Positions 7,019 to 13,942 of a stretch of 64,000 bases of DNA are shown piece by piece. Below the pieces are notes generated by a model that worked only from the letters and a program-made list of their open reading frames with translations, made no database searches and was not told the origin of the DNA. The stretch lies in contig CACGUE010000002.1 in the NCBI GenBank assembly GCA_902576115.1, positions 1-64,000 on the forward strand, given 5' to 3'. The translations under genes were made by a program, and so were the position numbers. Position 1 is the first letter of the stretch, and each line of letters begins with the position of its first letter. The stretch is from an uncultured Pelagibacteraceae bacterium (GTDB lineage Bacteria > Pseudomonadota > Alphaproteobacteria > Pelagibacterales > Pelagibacteraceae).

Positions 7019-7816
7019 TTATTGAGTATCTAGTTCTTCCCAGTCATCGTCGCTAAGTGTATTGGTAGTTTTATCTATATTTCTAATTTTTCTGTATCTA
7101 TCCTGCAAATACAAACTTCTAACTGAAGCATAAAGATCAACAGAGCTATTTTCAAGACTATCAAATGACTCTAAATTTTTTGCTCTAAAATCAACTCCAC
7201 TTAATAATCTAGATACATAATAATCTGCTTCAGAAAAATATTGAGTGTCATTAGCTACGGTAACATTATACCACGCATCTCCGCCTATAATATTAATTAC
7301 TGATCCAATTGAGTCTCTCACAGTAGTTGGGCCCAAAACTGGCAAGACAAAATAACAACCGGATCCGGCGCCCCAAACACCAAGTGTTTGTCCATAGTCT
7401 TCTTTATCACGTTTTTTTAAACCATAATAAGAAGCTACATCAAATATTCCTGCAATTCCGAGAGTTGAATTAATAACAAATCTGGATGAATTTATTCCAG
7501 CATCTTTAAATTGACCTTGCAGTACATTATTAGGAACAGTTACAACATTACCAAGATTACTTAATGCATTACTTGTACCTGATCTAATAGGCTGAGGAAA
7601 CATTCTGTACCCTTTTGCCAATGGTTTAAAAATTACTTTGTCTAATACTTGGTTGAATGCAAAAATTCCTCTGTTAACTTTTTCAAAACAATCTCCAACT
7701 TCTACATATCCATTTTTATTTTCATTTAATTTAAGTTTGCCATCATCTCCCGCATTTGCATAACTATTAATAAAGGTGAAGATAATAAGTAATAAAATGG
7801 ATAGTTGTCTACTCAT
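7019..7816 (-). CDS. mlaA: MlaA (VacJ) outer-membrane phospholipid-removal protein
   Basis: Of 265 residues, the N terminus is a signal sequence ending near SYANA. Family signatures are FEKVNRGIFAFNQVLDKV, PLAKGYR, RFVINSTLGIAGIFDVA, DYGQTLGVWGAGSGCYFVLP and GPTTVRDSIG. MlaA forms a donut in the inner leaflet of the outer membrane and extracts mislocalised phospholipids for MlaC. There is no clear lipobox cysteine at the signal-peptide end, so it may not be lipidated as in E. coli. It is first in the mlaA-mlaC pair. Confidence 0.92.
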   Translation of the reverse strand: MSRQLSILLLIIFTFINSYANAGDDGKLKLNENKNGYVEVGDCFEKVNRGIFAFNQVLDKVIFKPLAKGYRMFPQPIRSGTSNALSNLGNVVTVPNNVLQGQFKDAGINSSRFVINSTLGIAGIFDVASYYGLKKRDKEDYGQTLGVWGAGSGCYFVLPVLGPTTVRDSIGSVINIIGGDAWYNVTVANDTQYFSEADYYVSRLLSGVDFRAKNLESFDSLENSSVDLYASVRSLYLQDRYRKIRNIDKTTNTLSDDDWEELDTQ

Positions 7817-7856
7817 AGAATAGTTATAATATAATTGATGTTAATATAAAGGTAAA

Positions 7857-8588
7857 TTGTTTGAATTTATGCAGAAAAATGTTGAAAAAGTGTCTATAAA
7901 TTACTCTCCAAATTTTAATATAAAAAAAAGAAGTAGATCAAAGATAAAGTACCTGATTTATCACTATACAGGAATGAAATCTGAAAACGCAGCCATAAAA
8001 AGATTAACAAACCTCAACTCAAAAGTGAGTTGTCATTACTTTATTAAGTTAAATGGAGAAATTGTGAGAATTGTTCCAGATTTATACGTTGCTTGGCATG
8101 CTGGAATTTCATCTTGGAAAAAAGATGTATCTATCAACTCAAATTCAATAGGTATTGAAATTTCAAATCCCGGACATGAGTATGGTTATATGAATTTTAA
8201 TAATAAACAGATTTTATCAATTTTAAGTTTGTCTAAAAAATTAAAAAAAAAATACAAAATAAAAAAAGAAAATATTTTAGGACACTCTGATATTTCTCCT
8301 TTAAGAAAGAAAGATCCAGGAGAAAAATTTCCTTGGCAATTACTCAATAAAAAAAAAATATCTTTATGGCATAATTTAAATCAAAAAAAATGCAAAAACT
8401 TAAGAAAAAAAAAAATAAACGATAATAAGGATTTTTATAATCTATTATTTAAATTTGGTTATAAATCATCAAGCAATAATAAAGAAAAAATTAAAATTTA
8501 TAAAAGCTTTCAAAGAAGATTCAGACCACAATTAATTAGTAGTATTGTTGATCAAGAGTCTTATGAAATTTTAAAATCCTTGATTTAA
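7857..8588 (+). CDS. N-acetylmuramoyl-L-alanine amidase (AmiD-type, Amidase_2)
   Basis: A 243-residue zinc amidase. YLIYHYTG gives zinc ligand H36, NSIGIEISNPG holds the catalytic glutamate E101, and GHSDISPLRKKDPG gives ligands H143 and D153. It cuts the bond between MurNAc and L-Ala in peptidoglycan fragments. A C-terminal tail (about 190-243) resembles a small peptidoglycan-binding fold with FQRRFRP. I chose TTG 7857 because AAAGG sits 4 bases upstream; ATG 7869 is the alternative. Neither start gives a signal peptide, so a cytoplasmic recycling role like AmpD is also possible. Confidence 0.87.
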   Translation: MFEFMQKNVEKVSINYSPNFNIKKRSRSKIKYLIYHYTGMKSENAAIKRLTNLNSKVSCHYFIKLNGEIVRIVPDLYVAWHAGISSWKKDVSINSNSIGIEISNPGHEYGYMNFNNKQILSILSLSKKLKKKYKIKKENILGHSDISPLRKKDPGEKFPWQLLNKKKISLWHNLNQKKCKNLRKKKINDNKDFYNLLFKFGYKSSSNNKEKIKIYKSFQRRFRPQLISSIVDQESYEILKSLI

Positions 8589-8603
8589 TTGAATTAAATT
8601 TAG

Positions 8604-8631
8604 TTGAAATTTAAAAAAAAAAGAATATTTT
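8604..8631 (+). promoter_or_regulatory. Candidate sigma-70 promoter of rnpB
   Basis: TTGAAA (8604-8609) and TATTTT (8626-8631) are 16 bases apart. The expected start of transcription, 7 bases after the -10, coincides with base 8638 where the terminal helix of RNase P RNA begins. The region is very A+T rich, so chance matches are possible. Confidence 0.45.
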
Positions 8632-8637
8632 TTTATC

Positions 8638-8992
8638 GCCAGATAAATGACTTATCGCTTTAAATTTTAAAGAGGAAAGTCCGGGCTCTACAAAGACACA
8701 GTGCCAGTTAACAGCTGGCGGGGGAAACCCTAGGGACAGTGCCACAGAAAATAAACCGCCTTATCAAGGCAAGGGTGAAAAGGTGTGGTAAGAGCACACC
8801 GGTTAAGTTGGTAACAACTAGCGCATGGAAAACCCCACTGAGAGCAAGACTGAGTAGAGATGACATTGTTAGAAATAACTAAAAGCAGTCTTTGGCTAGT
8901 CATCAGGGTTAGTTGCTTGAGCTTTAAAGTGATTTAAAGCCTAGATAAATGATAAGTTTAAATGACAGAACCCGGCTTATAGTTTATCTGGC
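8638..8992 (+). ncRNA. rnpB: RNase P RNA (class A)
   Basis: The terminal helix P1 pairs GCCAGATAAA (8638-8647) with TTTATCTGGC (8983-8992). Inside are the conserved blocks GAGGAAAGTCCGGGCTC (8672-8688), CCACAGAAAATAAACCGCC, GGTGAAAAGGTG, GTAAGAGCACACCGG and, at the 3' side, ACAGAACCCGGCTTA. Together these identify the catalytic RNA that trims tRNA 5' ends. Its length of about 355 nt is normal for alphaproteobacteria. It must process the two tRNAs at the start of this window, one of which is fused directly to the rpoD message. Confidence 0.95.
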
Positions 8993-9056
8993 ATTTCATT
9001 AAAATAAATCCAAATTATTATTTAATTTTTAGTTTAGAGTTCCATAATTTTATCTA

Positions 9057-9085
9057 TTGACGCTTGCATTAAAAACCCATAATAT
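9057..9085 (+). promoter_or_regulatory. Candidate promoter of the mraZ-ftsZ-dcw operon
   Basis: TTGACG (9057-9062) and TAATAT (9080-9085) are spaced by 17 bases, upstream of mraZ at 9121. The -10 lies inside the three CCCA repeats, so the promoter would be covered by MraZ. Confidence 0.5.
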
Positions 9086-9099
9086 CCCATAAAAACCCA
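9076..9099 (+). promoter_or_regulatory. MraZ operator: three CCCA repeats with 10-base period
   Basis: CCCA occurs at 9076, 9086 and 9096, exactly 10 bases apart. Read on the other strand this is TGGG-N6 repeated three times, the pattern reported for MraZ binding (TGGGN boxes with 5-base spacers) upstream of mraZ. The repeats overlap the candidate -10 and precede mraZ by 22 bases, so autorepression of the division operon is expected. Confidence 0.75.
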
Positions 9100-9120
9100 A
9101 AATTTAGGATAATATGGTTT

Positions 9121-9576
9121 ATGTTTTTATCTACCTACGAAAACAAATTGGACAAAAAGGGAAGGGTTTCAGTGCCTGCATCATATAGATCATATTTATC
9201 AAACATAGGCTACAATGGAATAATTTGTTATCCATCATTTAACAATTTATGTATTGAGGCGTGGCCACAAGACCGCATTGAAAAAATATCTAATGCAATA
9301 GACTCTTTAAATCCATTTGAAGAAAAGAAAGATTATTTTGCAACATCTATATTATCAGAAAGTATAAATTTACAATTTGATAGTGAGGGTAGAGTTCAAA
9401 TAACGACAAAATTACTAAAACATGCAAGAATTAAAAGCAGCATGTTATTTGTTGGTCAAGGCAAAACATTTCAAATTTGGGAACCAACATATTTTGAAAA
9501 ATTTAGGGCAAACGCTAGAAAAAAATCTAATATTAATCGAGCAAGTCTTAAATGGGAAAAGCAATTTAATAACTAA
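9121..9576 (+). CDS. mraZ: Transcriptional regulator MraZ
   Basis: A 151-residue protein with two AbrB-like SpoVT/MraZ folds. The first has NKLDKKGRVSVPASYR near the N terminus, the second has LQFDSEGRVQITTKLLKHA. The paired DxxGR motifs form the DNA-binding face of the ring-shaped protein. MraZ represses its own operon, which contains the division and cell-wall genes, and the matching repeats lie just upstream. The next gene here is ftsZ rather than rsmH. There is a 12-base gap with a good AAGGGG ribosome binding site. Confidence 0.95.
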   Translation: MFLSTYENKLDKKGRVSVPASYRSYLSNIGYNGIICYPSFNNLCIEAWPQDRIEKISNAIDSLNPFEEKKDYFATSILSESINLQFDSEGRVQITTKLLKHARIKSSMLFVGQGKTFQIWEPTYFEKFRANARKKSNINRASLKWEKQFNN

Positions 9577-9588
9577 AAGGGGAAAAAT

Positions 9589-11034
9589 ATGACAATAAAC
9601 TTTAAAACACCAGATATAAAAGAATTGAAACCTAGAATTCTAGTATTAGGAGTAGGAGGAGCGGGCGGAAATGCAATCAATGGAATGATTGAGGCTGGCC
9701 TCCAGGGCGTTGAGTTTATTGCGGTCAATACTGATGCTCAAGATTTAAGATTAAGTAAGGCACAAACAAAAATACAAATGGGATTAAATTTAACTAAAGG
9801 GCTAGGAGCGGGTGCAAAACTAGATATAGGCCAAGCTGCTGCAGACGAGTCTCTAAATGAAATTGTAAATATATTGCAGGGTGCAAATATGGTTTTCATT
9901 ACAGCCGGAATGGGTGGAGGGACTGGAACTGGATCTGCTCATGTAATTGCTAGAGCTGCAAAAGAACTTAATATCTTAACAGTCGGGGTTATAACTCTAC
10001 CATTCTTATATGAGGGCCCTTCAAGAATGAGAAAAGCTCAACAAGGCTTAGAAGAACTGCGAAAACATGTTGATACTATTATAGTTGTTCCAAATCAAAA
10101 TTTATTCAAGATTGCAAGTGAACAAACAACATTTGAAGAATCTTTTGCTTTATCAAATGATGTTTTGCTTCATGGTGTTCAAAGTATAACTGATTTAATG
10201 GTTAGACCGGGGCTTATTAACTTAGATTTTGCTGATGTTGAAACTGTTATGAGTTCAATGGGCAAAGCTATGATGGGCACAGGTCAAGCTGAAGGAGAAG
10301 GCAGAGCAGTCAAAGCTGCTGAGTCAGCAATTAACAATCCATTGATTGACGATTATTCTTTAAAAGGGGCAAAAGGACTTTTAGTTAATATCACCGGAGG
10401 AAAAGATTTAAAATTATTTGAAGTAGATGAAGCTGTGAATAAAGTAAGAGCCGAAGTCGATCCAGAAGCAGAATTAATTATAGGAGCTATAACTGATGAT
10501 AGTTTGGATGGATTGATGAGAGTTTCAATTGTTGCTACTGCATTAGATGGACAACAACCTGAGCCTAAATCAGTAATTAACATGGTACATAGAATTCAAA
10601 ATAGAAATCCAGGGTATTCAGAGTTTTCAAATTCTGTATCAACTCAATCTTTCCAATTTACAAATAACAACTCAATAATTACTAATGGAGCTAACGCTCT
10701 TAAAATAGAGGAAGAAGAGAAAAATGATGAGTTGAGTTCTAAAAGTATAGATACTAATTTTGCAAATGAATCATCAAGCACTATAAATGGTGAAGATTTA
10801 CAGCAAACCGAAGTACCTGTAGCTAGCTCAGTAAACTCTGAATTTGAAAGCAATATAGATGAGCAAGTATCTGAAAATAATGGTCTTGAGAATTTTGAAT
10901 TAAATGATGATGATGCTCCCGAGCTATTTAATTCAGATGCTAACGAGGAGTTATCAACTTCACCACAAGAGATAAACTCTGAGGAAGAAGAAGATTTAGA
11001 AATTCCAGCATTTTTGAGAAGACAAAAGAATTAA
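9589..11034 (+). CDS. ftsZ: Cell division protein FtsZ
   Basis: A 481-residue tubulin homologue. The GTP-binding core starts [17 protein letters not shown], with the tubulin signature GGGTGTG at 109-115 and the synergy loop NLDFADVE that completes GTP hydrolysis. After the core (about residue 320) comes a long acidic, Ser/Asn/Glu-rich linker and the conserved tail peptide IPAFLRRQ that binds FtsA and other membrane anchors. FtsZ polymerises into the division ring. It lies second in the dcw cluster, directly after mraZ, while ftsQ and ftsA remain near the end. An AAGGGG site precedes the ATG. Confidence 0.97.
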   Translation: MTINFKTPDIKELKPRILVLGVGGAGGNAINGMIEAGLQGVEFIAVNTDAQDLRLSKAQTKIQMGLNLTKGLGAGAKLDIGQAAADESLNEIVNILQGANMVFITAGMGGGTGTGSAHVIARAAKELNILTVGVITLPFLYEGPSRMRKAQQGLEELRKHVDTIIVVPNQNLFKIASEQTTFEESFALSNDVLLHGVQSITDLMVRPGLINLDFADVETVMSSMGKAMMGTGQAEGEGRAVKAAESAINNPLIDDYSLKGAKGLLVNITGGKDLKLFEVDEAVNKVRAEVDPEAELIIGAITDDSLDGLMRVSIVATALDGQQPEPKSVINMVHRIQNRNPGYSEFSNSVSTQSFQFTNNNSIITNGANALKIEEEEKNDELSSKSIDTNFANESSSTINGEDLQQTEVPVASSVNSEFESNIDEQVSENNGLENFELNDDDAPELFNSDANEELSTSPQEINSEEEEDLEIPAFLRRQKN

Positions 11035-11052
11035 TGGTCTTCAAAAAAATAA

Positions 11053-12045
11053 ATGAATGCCACCATAAATCTGGAAAAACATTTTCCAGTATTACTAAAC
11101 GAATTAGTTAGTATTATTTCCCCTCTTTATGGTGGCACATTTATCGACTGCACATTTGGTGCGGGCGGTTATTCAAAAAAGATATTAGAGAATAACTTAA
11201 ATAATATAATAGCACTAGATAGAGATAATTCTGTAAATAGTATAGCTAATCAATTTCATACAAAGTATAAAAAAAGGTTTAAATTTTATAACAAAAAATT
11301 TTCGGATATCGATCGAATAAAGGAAGATAATATTAAAGCAATTATTTTTGATCTGGGATATTCGTTAAATCAGATTTCCGACCTAAATAGAGGGATATCT
11401 TTTAATAGCAAAGGAAAACTAGACATGAGAATGGGATTAAATGATTTTTCTTGTGATGATGTAATTTCAAAAATGAGCCAACAAAACCTTTATAAAATTT
11501 TTAAGTATTTTGGTGATGAAAAATATGCAAAACCAATATCAAAAAAAATAGCACAAATAAGAAAAAATAAAAAAATTAAAACTGAAAATTTAGTAGAAAT
11601 AATTGAAGGTATAAAAAAAATGAAAAGTGGAAAAAATAAATCTACCAAAGTTTTTCAAGCACTAAGAATTTTTGTTAATAAAGAAATAACTGAGCTGATA
11701 AATGGTTTAATAAAAGCATATAATATTTTACCAATTGGTGGAGTAATATTAGTTGTTACTTTTCATTCTATAGAGGATAAAATAGTAAAGTTTTTTTTTA
11801 AAGAATACTCGGAAATAAAAAATTCATCTAGATATTTACCTAAAAATATATTAACTAAAAAGTATTTTAATTTAACAAAAAAAAAACCAATAGTTCCATC
11901 ATCCGGTGAGATTAATATTAATCCTCCCTCAAGGTCAGCAAAACTTAGATTTGCATATAAATTAGAAAACGGATGTAACTTTAAAAAATTTGTTAGTAAT
12001 TTTAATTACTTAAAAGATATTGAAAATTTGAACTTTGATGCATAA
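11053..12045 (+). CDS. rsmH: 16S rRNA m4C1402 methyltransferase RsmH (MraW)
   Basis: A 330-residue protein. HFPVLLNELVSII, the SAM-binding FIDCTFGAGGYSKKIL, DLGYSLNQI, FNSKGKLDMRM, and TFHSIEDKIVKFFF with a C-terminal PSSGEININPPSRSAKLRFAYKL stretch are diagnostic of RsmH. It methylates N4 of C1402 in the ribosomal decoding centre. The gene has its conserved dcw neighbours downstream and overlaps ftsL by 8 bases. Its start lies 18 bases after the ftsZ stop. Confidence 0.95.
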   Translation: MNATINLEKHFPVLLNELVSIISPLYGGTFIDCTFGAGGYSKKILENNLNNIIALDRDNSVNSIANQFHTKYKKRFKFYNKKFSDIDRIKEDNIKAIIFDLGYSLNQISDLNRGISFNSKGKLDMRMGLNDFSCDDVISKMSQQNLYKIFKYFGDEKYAKPISKKIAQIRKNKKIKTENLVEIIEGIKKMKSGKNKSTKVFQALRIFVNKEITELINGLIKAYNILPIGGVILVVTFHSIEDKIVKFFFKEYSEIKNSSRYLPKNILTKKYFNLTKKKPIVPSSGEININPPSRSAKLRFAYKLENGCNFKKFVSNFNYLKDIENLNFDA

Positions 12046-12310
12046 AAAAATTCTTTTAATTATCCCAATTGTAATTCTTATAATTTCAACTGCGTTTACA
12101 AAAAATTCGACAAAAAAACTTGATAAACAAATTTTTGAAATTCAAGAAGAAATCAGAGCTCTCAATGATATTTATGAGTTAGTTTTATTTGATTACAACT
12201 ATCTTACATCACCAAATAAGTTAATGGAATATTCAAAAATATATTTTGATAAAGAATTAAAAAAAAAGGAAATTACAGATTTAAAAATTTTTAAATTTAA
12301 TAATGAATAA
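12038..12310 (+). CDS. ftsL: FtsL-like division protein
   Basis: A 90-residue bitopic membrane protein: a short cytoplasmic MHKK, a hydrophobic helix (ILLIIPIVILIISTAF), then a periplasmic coiled-coil with heptads (LDKQIFEIQEEIRALNDIY) and the FDYNYLTSPNKLMEYS segment typical of FtsL. FtsL joins FtsB and FtsQ to activate FtsWI. Sequence similarity of FtsL is always low; position between rsmH and ftsI, size and topology support the call. ATG 12038 is preferred over an adjacent TTG at 12035. Confidence 0.8.
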   Translation: MHKKILLIIPIVILIISTAFTKNSTKKLDKQIFEIQEEIRALNDIYELVLFDYNYLTSPNKLMEYSKIYFDKELKKKEITDLKIFKFNNE

Positions 12311-13934
12311 TATTGACGAAAATTTCAAATTCGATGCAAATAGATCAAATTTGAAAATATCTTTTGAACGTATATCATTTATTTTTTTCATATTTTTTAT
12401 AATTACAATAATTTTTACCACTAAAACTATCTATTTAGGATTTAAAAAATCAAACCAAACTCAAACTGTAAAAGAAAAAGAGAAATATAGAGCATCTATT
12501 ATGGATAGAAATGGAAATATTATTGCTAAAACAGTGCGTGTGACCAATTTAGGCATAAATCCAAATCAACTAATTAACAAAGAAAAGTTATTAATTTCTT
12601 TGAAATTAATATTTCCAGACAAGGATTTTGTAAATGAAATCAATGGAAGAAAGTTTTTTTATGTCAAAAAAAAAATATCTCCAGCAAAACTAGAAAAAAT
12701 AAAATTACTTGGAGAAAAATCGTTTAAAGAAGAAGAAAACATTGCTCGTGTTTATCCTAACGGTAATCTTTTCAGCCATATATTGGGACAGATTGATACA
12801 GATAACAATGGTGTGTCTGGTATAGAAAAATCTTTTGACTATGAATTAACAACTTCAAACAAGCCATTAAAGCTTTCTTTAGATACCGAAATACAATATT
12901 TGATTAGAGAGGAATTGATAAAATTTCAAGAAATTTTTAATAGTTATGGAAGTACAGCAATTTTAATGAATGTTAACAGTGGTGAGATTTTTTCAATGGT
13001 TTCTATACCAGATTTTGATTTAAATAAAAGAGAAGACATTTCTGATAAAAAATTCATAAACAGATCTACAAAAGGTGTCTATGAACTTGGATCAGTTTTT
13101 AAAACATTTACATTGGCCGCTGGGCTTCAACAAAATGTTATCCAAGAAAATACTCCTTTTAAAAATTTACCAAAAAAAATAAAATGTGCGGGAAGATCAA
13201 TCTCTGAATATGATATGGATATACCATCTAGTCTTACTGCTGAAGAAATATTAATTAGATCTGGAAATATTGGTTCAATTAAAATTGCTCAGAAAGTTGG
13301 ATTGGAAAATTTTAAAGATTTTTTAGAAAATTTAGATTTATTAACTAAAATACAATTTGATATAGAGGAAGTTGGAAATCCAATCCCATTTAAATGGGGA
13401 AAATGTAAATTAGCTACATCAGCGTATGGTCATGGTATAACAACTACACCACTTCAACTTGCGAAAGCCTATGCAATAATTGCAAATGGAGGATATAAAA
13501 TAAAACCAACTTTAATTAAAAAAGAGAAAAATTTAAAAAGAGGTGAGCAAATAATAACACAAGAAAATTCGAATAAAATTAACGAAATATTGAGAAAAAT
13601 TGTAACATCCAAACAGGGCACTGCTAATTTGGCTAATATTGCTGGCTACGAGATTGCTGGAAAAACAGGAACAGCGCAAAAGTCTATAAAAGGCAAATAT
13701 TCTAAAAAAAAAATAAATACTTTTGCTTCAATTTTTCCAATATCTTCTCAAAAATATGTTTTAATTGTTTTGTTAGATGAACCAAAATTGAGTGAAACTT
13801 ATATTTATGAATATAATGATGGTAAAAAAAGAAAGATAGTAGGCACACCTTTTAATACTGCCGGCTGGACTTCAGTTGAGGTTGCCAAAAATATAATTGA
13901 AAAAATCGGGCCTATTTTAGCCATAAAATATTAA
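12303..13934 (+). CDS. ftsI: Peptidoglycan D,D-transpeptidase FtsI (PBP3)
   Basis: A 543-residue class B penicillin-binding protein. An N-terminal anchor helix (about 26-46) is followed by the dimerisation domain starting RASIMDRNG. The transpeptidase domain has the active-site S264-VFK267, the second motif S320-G-N322 and the third motif K454-TGTAQ. It crosslinks septal peptidoglycan with FtsW, whose gene is 5 kb downstream. The start overlaps ftsL by 8 bases. Length and motif order are normal. Confidence 0.95.
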   Translation: MNNIDENFKFDANRSNLKISFERISFIFFIFFIITIIFTTKTIYLGFKKSNQTQTVKEKEKYRASIMDRNGNIIAKTVRVTNLGINPNQLINKEKLLISLKLIFPDKDFVNEINGRKFFYVKKKISPAKLEKIKLLGEKSFKEEENIARVYPNGNLFSHILGQIDTDNNGVSGIEKSFDYELTTSNKPLKLSLDTEIQYLIREELIKFQEIFNSYGSTAILMNVNSGEIFSMVSIPDFDLNKREDISDKKFINRSTKGVYELGSVFKTFTLAAGLQQNVIQENTPFKNLPKKIKCAGRSISEYDMDIPSSLTAEEILIRSGNIGSIKIAQKVGLENFKDFLENLDLLTKIQFDIEEVGNPIPFKWGKCKLATSAYGHGITTTPLQLAKAYAIIANGGYKIKPTLIKKEKNLKRGEQIITQENSNKINEILRKIVTSKQGTANLANIAGYEIAGKTGTAQKSIKGKYSKKKINTFASIFPISSQKYVLIVLLDEPKLSETYIYEYNDGKKRKIVGTPFNTAGWTSVEVAKNIIEKIGPILAIKY

Positions 13935-13942
13935 GAAATTTC

